A stretch of 64,000 bases of DNA from Diprion similis (GCF_021155765.1 NC_060105.1:16401001-16465000), one strand, 5' to 3'. Counted from the first letter of the stretch, positions 23,190 to 33,525 are shown. Notes: a model not told the origin generated them from the sequence alone. Program-made: numbers and translations.

Positions 23190-24188
23190 GCGTTACACAC
23201 TCGCTTCTACGCTCAAAGAGGAATGTTTCAGATATACTACGAAAATAAATTAAGTATTCAACATTCATATTATATTCTTTGATTTAAATTTCATGATCAT
23301 TAAATTTTTATCATTAATCGAAATGGTTTTATTAATAATTTCAATTTTGAAAAATGCCTATCGTTTATTTCACTGTCCCTGCGACGGTTCAACAGTTCAC
23401 GGGTCATCTCGAGTCGCTTGGACTCATTTTGAGCCAAAATCAACATGGGCTCCGACATCATCTGCAGAAAAAATTATACAAATTTAGAATGTGTGAGTTT
23501 AAAACCATGTAACTTTTGAAATATTATATATTTACTGAAATCTAGATTCCAGAATTTCATTTTGTCTTTGTTGCAGAGCAACAAACTGCGACATCCTCTC
23601 TTCGCTAGGACGCTTCTTCGCTGGTGCTCTTCGTTTGCGTGTGTTCGTGGGTGCAGACAGTATGACATGAGGTGCTTGTGTGCATGAGTAATGGCTCTGT
23701 GTGTGTCATGTGTGCAGTTGCTCGTGTAGTGGATGATGATGATGTTTGTTGTGTATGTTGGGTGGTGTCCCTGCGGGTGATGTGGCAGACTGCCTGGCGT
23801 TGGCTTGTGAACTTGAAGCTACATAAAATATATGTGTATGTTTTTATGCAGGCTTGGTGGTCTTTAATGAACTTTGAGTGCTACACGTTTTAGAAATCGT
23901 CAAAAAACTGCTTGATAATTTCACTAACCGAATATAACGTCATGTGCGTCAGCTTGATCAATAAATTCCATTTTGAAATTGTACGCCTCAAATAAACTTT
24001 TATTATGGCGTATATCAATGAAATCCTGGCCATTAATCAGCTTCCTCAAAGACGCCTTGCGTATGTAACAATATATTTTTGGATGTTATTATTCCTACTG
24101 TCACTGTCATATTTAGGTATACTATTATAGTAGGTAGATTAAATTACACTTTGTTTAAGGAAATTTGATGATACTGATAGCGCAATCA
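23190..24188. other. No gene called; possible 3' end of Gypsy B
   Basis: A short plus-strand stretch at 23360-23485 and another ending near 23668 look weakly protein-like but have no family signature. A TG-rich stretch follows at 23650-23800. If the envelope-like fragment at 24189 belongs to Gypsy B, a 3' LTR would be expected here, but I see no copy of the sequence at 38130-38680. Confidence 0.3.
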
Positions 24189-24632
24189 CTAAATTGCAAT
24201 GACCAATTGATTTTTGAAATCATAAGGTACTTTATTTATCGCGTTATTGACGATTTTTGTACTAATTATATATTTACTGTCAGTCATTGTCAATTCGTGT
24301 ATATAAACGCGTCGTCCTGTTCTCACCATGGAATTGTGTGAGTCCATCCCACAATGATAAACTATTCTGTCTATCTCAATTTTACATTGAATGATATCTA
24401 TGTGGTGAAATTCTGCTAGTTGGAGTAGTTGGACATGAATATTTTCAGAAACAGGTTCCCTATCCGGTATATCGCATTTTCCAATACTGACCGTATCGAT
24501 AATCGATGTGTTCCTTGAAGTTCCTCCACAATGATATCCCACCAGTGCCCAAGTTACGGTGGGCATCAATAAAGCGATCATAATAATGACTTTTCTCATT
24601 GTTCCTTTTCTAGAACAGAGTGCTCCACTCAT
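24189..24632 (-). pseudogene. Truncated envelope-like glycoprotein fragment
   Basis: The frame has a signal peptide (KVIIMIALLMPTVTWA, about residues 14-29) followed by a cysteine-containing ectodomain start (GYHCGG, IGKCDIP, VQLLQL, QCKIEI, YHCGMDSH). This cysteine pattern resembles glycoproteins found in insect genomes that are related to those of chuvirus-like negative-strand viruses and of env-bearing LTR elements. That resemblance is from memory. Only about 147 residues remain, so the fusion and membrane-anchor parts are missing and no functional envelope could be made. It follows integrase of Gypsy B on the same strand, where an env gene would lie. Confidence 0.5.
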
Positions 24633-24694
24633 TAATTAATAAAGAAGATATTTGCATAATTTAATAATCTGAAACTATTGAATACAATTGCATT

Positions 24695-25123
24695 TTATCT
24701 TTTTGGTTCACTGTCTGGTTTGATTGGAATTTTAATCAGAGTTTGTTCATTTTCTAATATATGATGTCTTTTATACACTTTCCAATCTTTGACAATTTTC
24801 GTGCAAATGAAATCATTTTCACAATGTATCATAATGAAAGAATTTTCTACATTTCCAATTGTTTCGAAAATGGAATGTATACTTGAGATTTCCACTTCGT
24901 AGTAGAGTAACATAAAATAAGTCCCCGGAATTAATACTTTGTCTTGAATTAGATCGATAATTAGTGATCTTTCGGGTTCAATAATAGGAGCGCCGGTTTC
25001 CACGATCCTCATTTGTGTGTTATTATCAACCCTTATGATCAAGCCGTCTACTGTCGGGTTGAGTATAAATAAAATTTCGAAGGGTGGGTGTACAGGCGGT
25101 ATCTTAATTCTAAAACAATGCAT
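24695..25123 (-). CDS. Unrecognised ORF upstream of the glycoprotein fragment
   Basis: A 142-residue minus-strand frame with protein-like composition, rich in Ile and charged residues, with two cysteines (CENDFIC). Eleven bases into it an acceptor-like TTGTTTTAG (ending 25110) could join it to an upstream leader exon. There is no signal peptide and no family I recognise. It sits 62 bases upstream of the glycoprotein-like frame. It may be the 3' end of a retroelement ORF or part of an accessory gene. Confidence 0.35.
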   Translation of the reverse strand: MHCFRIKIPPVHPPFEILFILNPTVDGLIIRVDNNTQMRIVETGAPIIEPERSLIIDLIQDKVLIPGTYFMLLYYEVEISSIHSIFETIGNVENSFIMIHCENDFICTKIVKDWKVYKRHHILENEQTLIKIPIKPDSEPKR

Positions 25124-25426
25124 TTATATTCAAGTAAGTTAGATTTGTTATATAAGACTATTCATATAAGTTCATCCAAGACTGGGAGTACCATATTATA
25201 GAAATTTTCCTAATACAATGTTTCATCTAATAGCATTTTCAAACGTATTTAATAAATATTATAATTTCCATCTGATACTATTACGAACTATTTAGCTATA
25301 CCTTATACTTCAGGTATATTTGAGGAGGACGCAGTCCCTTAAAGGTATACCTGAATAGGATTTTCCCGAGTTTAGTGGGCTTTGATTTTGGCCACGTGCC
25401 AATGGAGGGGGTATGTAACCCTTGAG

Positions 25427-25433
25427 TATAAAT
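25427..25433 (+). promoter_or_regulatory. TATA box
   Basis: TATAAAT preceded by an A/T-poor stretch and followed about 30 bases later by a pyrimidine-rich start-site-like segment near TTACATTTTCGTTACTC. It would drive the small plus-strand gene candidate. Confidence 0.4.
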
Positions 25434-26101
25434 GAGGGTACCCCTTTACATTTTCGTTACTCTACAATTGTTCTCCAACGAGCGTGGAAGCATCTAGTCC
25501 AGTAAAGTGATATTATTATTACTAAAGTTACTGAAAATGGATTCCAGTAAGTAATTAGATTCTATATAATTTGGATTCTGATTGTGATTTGAATTTTTAT
25601 TTAAAAAAAAAATGTCAATTTCATTTTTCATTTGTTACGAAGACCTTGGTTATGACTGGCATGGTCAGAGATATCCTGACAATAATGAATATATGGCTTG
25701 TGGAATATCCACTAACCGGGAGTGAAAGATGGGAGGAGATGTACCGCTATTTTGCCGACGATGCGTACTGCTTTAAGGAGCAGTATGTCGTTGTCAGAGG
25801 AGGTGAGATATTATGCAGGCGCTGCTATCGTCGCTTCCTCGGCCCATACACATTACACAAGACTCATCGGCTAGTGGAAAAACACAGAATACCAACTTTG
25901 AAAAGGTGTGCGGGTGTGATTCTACAATGGCACGGTTGGAGTCGTGGAAATGTAATGTTTGTCTTGAACACTTCAAATATGTTATGTGTAGAGAGAATCA
26001 AATTATGTACCCTAACGGATCACTTCTAAATCCTCACTAGGATAATATACATTTTCGAAATTTACTTTTTTGACTGTACATATTTTCATTACCTGAATAA
26101 A
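25427..26101 (+). CDS. Small plus-strand gene candidate with its own promoter
   Basis: A TATAAAT box (25427-25433) is followed by a short leader and an ATG at about 25536 whose fourth codon meets a consensus donor, A/GTAAGT. Downstream are two protein-like stretches in different frames: one with GYDWHGQRYPDNNEYMACG (25640-25725), and one at 25813-26040 whose last 50 residues are cysteine-rich (VCGCD, CNVCLEHFKYVMC) and end at a stop at 26040. An AATAAA signal lies at 26096-26101. The exon joins are not resolved; another donor-like GAG/GTGAGA is near 25800. I do not recognise the product. It lies antisense between pol and the glycoprotein fragment of Gypsy B, so it may be a separate insertion, possibly viral or a captured gene. 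Confidence 0.35.
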
Positions 26102-26214
26102 ACTAAGTTCACTTTTTTTTTCATTTGAATATATGTGTTATAAAATTTATTTATATGTAATCCTTTCCTTTTATTAGGCTATTTTATTTAGTTACAGTTA
26201 GTTATAAGAGTGAA

Positions 26215-26939
26215 TTATGCCTTCAACATTTTTAGTCTATTCATATGAACTATCTTAATTTCATTTCCGACTTTAATTTTGACATTCTGATTTTCTAATA
26301 ATTCCTGAATTTCATACGGTCCTGGATATTGATCAGCAGATTTTCCTTTTTTTGGGTTCCTTTAGAAGAAAAACTAGGTCTTCTTTCACCAAGTTTAACG
26401 AATTTAATTTATTATCATAATAATATTTAGATTTTTCTTTAGAATGTATCAGATTTTCTTTAGCCAGATTTTGAATATTACTAATTTTGGTGAAAAGTTC
26501 AACTAGGTATTCTTCGTAAGTTCGATCATTTAATTCCTCAATTATTTCATGTTCAGATGGCAATCTTGCTAATTTGCCAAAGTTCATACGGTGTATATTT
26601 CGTTCCTTCATGGACACTTGTATTATAAGAAAACATTGCCAAATCTAACCATTTATCCCAATTATTATTTTTCGTAACATATTGCTTTAGATATTCAGCT
26701 AGAACATGGTGTGATCTTTCTATAGATCCATTTGATTGGGGATGGAAAGCTGTTGTTTTACATTGTTTGATTTTAAATTTCTTTGCTACTGTTTTCAATG
26801 AACTCGTAAGATTAGCACCTTGATCAGTAAGGATATGCTTAGGAGCTCCAAATTTACAAATAAAATTATTGATCAGGGCTTCTGCCACATCAATTGAGGT
26901 TGTTGAATTTAAGGGGACCAGTACAGCTTGAAATTTCAA
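26215..26939 (-). pseudogene. Gypsy B integrase, core and C-terminal part
   Basis: The frame 26939-26553 continues the catalytic core with LTDQGANL (second Asp) and AFHPQSNGSIERSHHVL (catalytic Glu). A frameshift leads to 26617-26333 with a charged C-terminal domain (KSKYYYDNKL), and a further shift near 26340 leads to YPGPYEIQELL and a stop at 26215-26217. The N-terminal part of the same enzyme is at 29360-29735, beyond the DNA transposon. At the junction only the TTAA target must be counted once for the frame to close. Confidence 0.9.
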
Positions 26940-27601
26940 AACAATCGATTTTTTTTTTTTGCCTTAAACGCTACTTTAGGGTCATGTCTATCTCTAAAAA
27001 TCATCGTTGACGAATTCGATGGAATGACAGCGTAATCATCGAAAACCATTTTTTCATAATCGAATTTTGTCTTGCCTTAACGCTACGTCAGAGTTATATC
27101 CATTTGTGGAAAAAACACCTGTTCGTAGAATCCGAATACCGCGCCTATGTGAACAGCCTCAGCAATCTGGCGCAAGTAGCGCTATTGCTTTGTTTTCATC
27201 ACGCTCACATGTCTTACGAACTGACGTTTGGCGGGCTTCAGAGGCCTGTTGACTGCTGTTGACTATCCGGCGATCTAAAGACGTTCTGAATTTCAAAACG
27301 CAAACAGTACTTTTCAGTGCTAAAAAATCGGCGATTTATTGTGCTAAATATTCACTGTGTCACTGTCATTTTCTTGTGTAAACATCGAGTGATAATGTTT
27401 CAGAATATTCGCAGAATTAAGAAAAATACCTAACCCGAAAGTAAGTACATAAATCGTACTAGTGATACACGAAATAAGCTTCTGCTGACGTGTGTGTGCG
27501 GCGGAAGTTTTTTTGCTTTTTGTTCGCAGATCTTGTATATAAAAAAACTGGTGGACAAAAAATTAAAATATAAAAAAACTGGTTGAAGAAAAAGCGGAAG
27601 T

Positions 27602-28780
27602 ATGAAACGGAAAGAGCGGAGCTACGGCGTAGGCGTAAAAGGCTCAGTTGGCCGTTCAAAGAAGAGGGCAAAGATATTTCATCGACCTGAGCCAAACAAC
27701 GCAGAAGTTGGGTCCACCCCGAAAGCCCCTAATATTGCAACAGCCTCCGATAAGAAAATAACTGGGGCTTATAAAGCTGATAATTCTGCCGGCTATCGAT
27801 TATTCCACATCGAAACCTTGTTCCGGACTCTAAGAGAGAATCTGTGCTGCAAAGAATGTGGCGGGTCGATAGTTATGACCGAGGTGAAGTTGGAAGGCCT
27901 GGGAGGCACGTATGGCATCGCATGCGAGAACTGTGTTCAAATGAAAACTTTTAAGAGTAGCCCAACGATTGACAATACCCGCAATGTGTTTAAAATAAAT
28001 AGACGTGCCGTATTAGCAATGCGTTGTATCGGTCAAGGTTTGGAGAGTTTGACAACATTTTGTGGCGTAATGGACCTTCCATCAGCTGTTAAACGCCCAA
28101 CGTACAATGCGGTTGTCAAGCGTATGGTGGAAGCTACATCCAAAGTGGCCGATGCAGTTTTCCATCAAGCTGTTGAAGAGGAAGTTCAGGCTTTAGCGAC
28201 ACCAGATACTCGAAACATCACGGTACAGTGTGATGGTACATGGCAGAAGCGAGGGTACAAATCACTGAATGGTGTTTGTACGGTAATTGGCAGTGCCATG
28301 GGAAAGGTATTTCATTTCTCTGTCTTTCGTGTTCTGTCTCTTGCTCAAATAGAAATTGGCTGTTCCAGTTGTCCCGTAGCATTCTTCAACTTTAACTTTT
28401 TAGTTATTACTGTCGATTTTACAGGTCTTTTTTCTGAGCGTTAGTTGAGTTTCCATAATTATTTCAGGTAGTGGACCTCGAAGTCTTGTCTTCTTACTGC
28501 AACGCATGTGTTCAGTGGAAGGGAAAACAAAGTGGAGCAGCATGGGAGTCCTGGTATGATAAACACAAGCCAAATTGCCAAGCTAACCATACTGGCTCTT
28601 CCGGAACCATGGAAGTCAACGGTATGGTCAAGATATTCCAGCGGTCTGAAGACAAGCACAGCGGATAGTTCTCACGAAGCTTGAATTGCTATGAGAAGAC
28701 TACGACTTGCTGCCAACGAAGATGCTGTGGCCGGAGAAGGACCATCCTATGCTGCAGGAGCATTTTGAAAATGGTATGTT
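27602..28780 (+). pseudogene. Mutator/Kolobok-type transposase, internally deleted
   Basis: Exon 1 (27602-28306) starts with a basic N terminus (KRKERSYGVGVKGSVGRSKK), then has a Cys4-like pair (CCKEC and CENC) and a segment QCDGTWQKRGYKSLNGV, which contains the probable first catalytic Asp. A 161-base intron (GT 28307, AG 28467) leads in phase to exon 2 (VVDLEVLSSYCNACVQWKG, ending KIFQRSEDKHSG at 28668). After the stop, a frame near 28690-28770 (MRRLRLAANEDAV, then EGPSYAAGAF) looks like the true C terminus. The region between, with the later catalytic residues (the GDGDSS block and beyond, present in the relative at 55622), is missing. The gene is thus a deletion derivative that would need another copy to move. 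Confidence 0.8.
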
Positions 28781-28979
28781 GCAGATATCAAAATAGAGTT
28801 TAAAGAAATCAAAGAAAAATGTTGAAAAAATTTTTGACCTCAAAATTACTGTTCCGTTTCTAATACTAAACAACTTTTGTCTAAAACATTTTTTGATATT
28901 CTAAGGTTTTTCAATGGTAAATTTCGATTTTTTAGTAAAAACTTCAAACTTTTTTTTCTCAAAACTATATTTTTGGCAC

Positions 28980-29278
28980 TGTGTCGTAAGGTTTTGGGAG
29001 CACCGTTGGTCCGATTCAGGTCGTTGAGGGCTCATTTTGTTCAGAAACAAAATCCTCATCATGTGAACGAGGGGATTTTTTTTTTTTTTTTCTTGCCAAA
29101 GTTACTTGTAAATTGTTGACTTAAATTTTAGCACTTTTGAATAATTTGCTGTAACTTTTGACATATTTGTTTTTTTTCAAATCCCCGCGTTCAAAAGATG
29201 TGGAAGGGATATCCGAAGAGAATGATACGTCGAAACTTCGAATCGGACCAGTGGTGTGTCTAAAACCTTACGACACAG
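28980..29278. repeat. Hairpin inside the TTAA-flanked element
   Basis: TGTGTCGTAAGGTTTT with TTGGTCCGATTC on the left and GAATCGGACCA with AAAACCTTACGACACA on the right form arms of about 45 bases around a 200-base loop. It may be a nested MITE or an inner repeat of the element itself. Confidence 0.7.
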
Positions 29279-29359
29279 GTTTTGAAGCATAGTGCTTATT
29301 TCGATGGGAAATAAACTTTGGTTGAAGGGGGGATAGATTTTGGACCGCCAGACATTTTC

Positions 29360-29735
29360 CTAATCAAGCTGTACTGGTCCCCTTAATGGTACTGCTACGG
29401 AATATTTTGTTAATTGATCTTGAATTGTTAAAATATATTCATTATTTGAAGGAGTGATAGGTAAAGGACCTACAATGTCCATAGACATTTTGTCAAAGCT
29501 TGAACCTGGCGTGTCAGTTAACACCATAGGTTGCTTAGTTTTAACTCTTGTTAATTTTTTAAGTTGACATTCCATACATTCTGTAACGTACTGCTGGACT
29601 TGCAGTTTCATATTTGGCCAAAAGAAATTCTGTCTGATTCTATTATATGTCTTTGTAACTCCCTTATGTCCTCCTATTGGTAATGCATGATATTCTCGAA
29701 TTATCTCAGTACGTTCTGTAAGTGATGGGACTCTA
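29360..29735 (-). pseudogene. Gypsy B integrase, N-terminal part
   Basis: Reading from about 29735, the frame has the H-H-C-C zinc domain (histidines in YHALPIGGHKG, cysteines in CMECQLKKL) and the beginning of the catalytic core with MSMDIVGPLPI (first Asp). It stops where the TTAA-flanked element entered (29383-29386). A single-base frameshift separates it from the preceding macro-like segment. Confidence 0.9.
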
Positions 29736-30284
29736 ATTTAAGTTTTTGCAAATTGTTATTCTACATTCATTATCATTAAAAATGGATTCCAACAAAATTC
29801 GAATTTCCTTCCAATTTATTTCGTCTATTTTTCCAGTTTTTGCAATTGATAAACTATTCTTTAATTCCCGAACAACATCCAATAGAGATTTCAACGATTC
29901 TATTAAAATATCACGATCCAAAGGTGTATTTACCGATTCTTTGATTGGTAAAGCGATACATTTCTTGCTTCCCATTGAAGTTACTCGTGCTCTTCTCAAC
30001 ATAGCTTCTGTGATTTTTGGTAATTTATTTATATCTTGCAAATCTTTAGATTCCTCATCTATCGGTATTCCTCGAGTAGTTGTAAAAATGACACAATTAT
30101 CACTTCGCATGGAAAGTCTATCCCTCGTTTCGAAAATTTTTGGATTGGTTTGTAATCCTTCCTGATCCGATTCGCGATGTGCTAGTTCTATGTCATCATT
30201 TGTGGATAATTCTGTATCCTTGTCAGATTCATCATCAGAATATTCAATAGGGCTGTTCATGATTTCCTCCCCTTTCATTTCCAA
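29733..30284 (-). pseudogene. Gypsy B Pol: second, degenerate macro-like segment
   Basis: A 183-residue frame between the macrodomain and integrase. After an acidic linker (residues 1-50), residues about 53-181 follow the same pattern as the macrodomain just upstream: ALPIKES parallels LITKKES; ESLKSLLDVVREL parallels QSLISLKSLCENL; SIAKTGKIDEINWKEI parallels IAMPKIGCGLDRLSWDKV; ESIFNDNECRITIC parallels DTIFTDPFDVLIC. The GCGLD motif is replaced by TGKID, so the catalytic loop has lost its glycines. I infer a duplicated macro fold that has lost enzymatic activity. A frameshift near 30260 separates it from the preceding frame. The comparison is by eye between two segments of this window. Confidence 0.65.
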
Positions 30285-31659
30285 TGGATCTGTGAACCTT
30301 TGTGTTTTGTATGTTATTATTTGTGTTAATAGTTTCTAGAATTTCATCGTTTATTGCATTGTTAGATTGTTCTTGGTTTTCATTGTAGAAAAGATCAGAA
30401 TCGTTTAAAATATCTTCTGCATTGATATGTGTTTTAGATTTTGATTTGCGCGTTTTAAAATTGTCTGTGTATCTGTCTGGTGCTTTTATGGTCTGTCTGT
30501 CTCGAAGTTTACGACCCATATTTTCTATATTCTGAATATTTGGGTTTTCGGAATTTCTATCCTTTCCTACGCTTGGGCCTACTAATACGTCAACGTTTCG
30601 TAACGGACTCCCTTCGCAGTGTGAGTTACTACCTGAAGGTCCTTGACCTTGTAGCCCATATGTTTCAGATGTATCAGGTTTCCCGTTGATACATATAAGA
30701 ACATCGAAAGGATCTGTGAAAATGGTGTCGATCTTTTGTTTTACCTTATCCCATGATAATCTGTCTAAACCACATCCTATCTTGGGCATTGCAATTTTAT
30801 AACAATTTAGATTTTCGCAAAGACTTTTCAGTGATATTAGACTTTGTTCTAGTGATTTTAATTTTGGTTTTCCGTTACTTTCCTTCTTCGTTATTAGGTA
30901 AAATATATATCTATTGACATATTTTAGAAAAGCTACTTCACCAACAGACTTCTTTTGAGATTTCAAGCAACTGATATTTCCGAAACGTTTTTTAAATTTA
31001 AGAGCTATACCTGCACTCATACTGAAATCTTCTGCTACGCAATGAACTAATGAATAGTTTTGGTCTTCTGTGAATAAGTCACCTGATATAATTTTAATAT
31101 TTTCTGTGGACATTCCTATCACATCCTGGATTTGTTGTTTAATTGCCAATATTTGTGTTTCGTTCAACACTGGGTTTCTTGACAATGCGTCAGCATTGGC
31201 GTTTATCTTTCCAGGTTTGTATTCCCAGCTATATTCATATTCCGCAAGTTTTAATCTCCATCGTACGAGTCTCGACATTGGATCTTTGACTGAGTGCAAC
31301 CAAATTAAAGGTCTATGATCTGTGACCAATTTAAATTTCATCCCATATAAATATGGTCTAAAATAATTAACTGCATAAACTATAGCCAATAGTTCTTTCT
31401 CAATTGTTGAATAATTTCTCTCTGCCTGGTTTAACAATCTAGATGTATACGCTATTGGTAAGTCTTTTCCTACTGTACCTTGACTTAATACTCCTCCTAT
31501 CGCGAATCCTGATGCATCTGTTGTTACGATAAATGGTTTGGTAAAATCAGGATATTGCAGTATTGGATTTTCACACAGTTTATCTCGTAATTGATTGAAG
31601 GCTTTTTCTTGTGCGTCTTTCCAGAGAAATTTAACATCTTTTTTCAAAAGTTCCGTCAA
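30244..31659 (-). pseudogene. Gypsy B Pol: RNase H followed by OARD1/TARG1-like macrodomain
   Basis: Residues 1-165 of this 471-residue frame are the end of RT and the RNase H domain (VTTDASGFAIGG, TDHRPLIW, NADALSRNP). Residues about 188-325 (30685-31098) form a macrodomain: GDLFTEDQNYSLVHCVAEDF, SMSAGIALKFKKRFG, GEVAFLK, YIFYLITKKESNGKP and PKIGCGLDRLSW. The GDLF start, the AGIAL loop, the Lys-containing TKK segment and the GCGLD loop are those of OARD1/TARG1-type proteins, which remove ADP-ribose from acidic residues. The residues matching the known catalytic Lys and Asp appear to be present (K258 or K259, and D299). The domain is in the same unbroken frame as RNase H. The remaining 140 residues are low-complexity and charged. 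What a retroelement would use it for is unknown. Confidence 0.85.
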
Positions 31660-33226
31660 AGGTTTTGCTATCTTGGAGAAATTTACTACAAAGCGTCGAT
31701 CGTAACCGATTAGACCTAAAAATTGTTTTATATTTTTCGCATTCTTGGGTTATGAGAATTCTTCAACTGCTACGATTTTCTTTGGATCGGGTTTTACACC
31801 ATCCTCACTGATTATGTAGCCTAAATAGATTACTTCTTTCTTCAGAAACTTGCATTTGTCTGGTTGAAGTTTTAAATTTGCATTTCTTTTAGTTTCGCCC
31901 TTAATAAATTGAATTTATCTTCGTGTTCTTTGAGTGAACTTGAATATATTATACTATGTCATCGAGGTAAACAAATAGTTCTATACCCTGTAAACCCCGT
32001 AAAACGTGATCCAACAACCTTTGAAACGTTGCTGGTGCGTTCTTTAAACCAAACGGCATTCTTTGAAACTGATGGTGGCCATATGGTGTTGAAAATGCTG
32101 TTTTAGCTGCATCTTTTTCCCTCATTTTAATTTGATGAAAACCTGAGGCTAAATCGAATATTGAAAAGTATTTTGCACTACCTAATTGATCTAAAATTTC
32201 CGTTATATTTGGTAACGGGTGGCCGTCTTCTACTGTCTTTTCATTTAAATTTCGATAATCTATAACCATTCTCCAGCGTTCATTACCCTTGGAATCGTCC
32301 TTCTTTGGTACGATCCATAGTGGAGAATTATATGGAGATAATGACGGTTTAATAATGACATTATTTAATAAATCCTTTACCTGCCTATTTATTTCTTCTT
32401 TATGAACTGGCGGGAATCTATATTGTTTAATATTTATTGGTTGTTCGTCGATTGTATTTATTTCATGTTCTATAACATTTGTGGCTCCTAATAACTCACC
32501 GGGAATATGAAACCTGTCTTGGTTTTCATATATTAAACGATGCATACTTTCTTCTTCTTCATTTAAATGTTCGAGTCTTAACAGCTCTAACATTTCGTTA
32601 TAACGTGTTATCGCGTCGATTTTATAAGTTTTTCGAATTTTTTGAAAATTTTCTATGCAATGATCATTTTGGGTGCTCTGATCATTTTGGGTGCTCTGAT
32701 CATTTTGGGTGCTCTTATTATTTTGAATGCGATGATTATTTTGGATGCTCTGATTATTTTGATTGCAATGATCATTTTGGATGCTCTTAATATTTCTTTT
32801 TGAAATTAATTCTGGATTTGAAAACAAACTTTGTTGACCTATTCTATCGTCATTTCCCTGCCCCAAGGAAAGATTTGACTCAGAAATTCCATTTCTCACT
32901 GGAGGATTTGCTAAATCATTCACGCAATTTTCCTGCAAGTCAAGCCTTAAGGTTGAATCGTGCAGCGGTATCGCGCCCTCGCTAGGTAGCAAACTTATGG
33001 TCGGTACAAGCAATTCTATCTCCTCGTCCGTAGAATTAATTATTCGGATACGCGCTTTTCCGTTATCATTTTTAGCTAACGCTTCTCTTAATAATACTCC
33101 TTCTTTTACAGTCAACCTTGGTACGTAACCTTCGTTTACGTCTTTATTTTTTATTTTTATATAAAATGGAGCATTTGAACGTGCGGGAATTGTAACTACC
33201 TCACGCGTATTGAAATAAAATACCAA
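31660..33226 (-). pseudogene. Gypsy B reverse transcriptase
   Basis: The frame 33226-31949 starts with a protease-RT linker containing tandem repeats and goes on to the RT: WIVPKKDDSKG, WRMVIDYRNLNEKT, FSIFDLASGFHQIKM, FGLKNAPATFQRLLD and FVYLDDIV with the catalytic Asp pair near 31955. A frameshift right after YLDDIV leads to the thumb region (31660-31948), which has further stops. RNase H follows. The enzyme would copy element RNA into DNA, but as it stands it is truncated after the active site. Confidence 0.9.
32660..32795 (-). repeat. 18-bp minisatellite inside the RT linker
   Basis: Seven or so units of an 18-base repeat (plus strand TCATTTTGGGTGCTCTGA, the first three nearly identical, later ones diverged) encode a repeated STQNDQ/SIQNNH hexapeptide in frame. 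The array lies in the linker upstream of the RT domain. Confidence 0.85.
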
Positions 33227-33240
33227 GTCGTTTATTTCGA

Positions 33241-33525
33241 CTAATTTTTGAGCATAATTAATTGTTGCTTTTTGAGATTGAAAAAATTTGTTCCCAGAAT
33301 GCCGGCCTGAGGAATTGGGAGATTGTCATTCACAACATGAAAGTAAACGGGCATTCCAGATATTTCAATTTTGACACATCCTAAGGTGTGAACGTAACTG
33401 TCTGGTATTCCTCTCAGTTGCAACACATTATTCATATCAATATTATTTAATGATGAAAGATTTCCTACTTTTAAAAGATTCGGCTTCGATCCCGTATCTA
33501 TCATTACGTCTATTTCATCTATCAA
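33241..33525 (-). pseudogene. Gypsy B aspartic protease
   Basis: A 94-residue frame with the retropepsin active-site triad in VMIDTGSKPNLLK (residues 8-20) and the second conserved hydrophobic-Gly motif in AGILGTNFF. It lies between the zinc knuckles and RT. A stop separates it from the RT frame. It would process the Gag-Pol polyprotein. Confidence 0.85.

Larger units (their letters stand above)
26913..29382. mobile_element. TTAA-flanked DNA transposon, Kolobok-like
   Basis: The inverted ends GGGGACCAGTACAGCTTGA (19 bases at both ends) are flanked by TTAA on both sides (26909-26912 and 29383-29386). Removing 26913-29382 with one TTAA restores the open frame of the host integrase, which proves the limits. 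The element carries a plus-strand gene for a Mutator-like (PF20700-type) transposase with a large internal deletion, and an inner hairpin at 28980-29278. TTAA duplications are typical of Kolobok and piggyBac; the protein is not piggyBac. I therefore favour Kolobok. Confidence 0.85.

Noticed and set aside
23293..23487. Short plus-strand ORF with a Cys pair and acceptor-like context
   Set aside because: No recognisable family and no neighbouring exon that fits.
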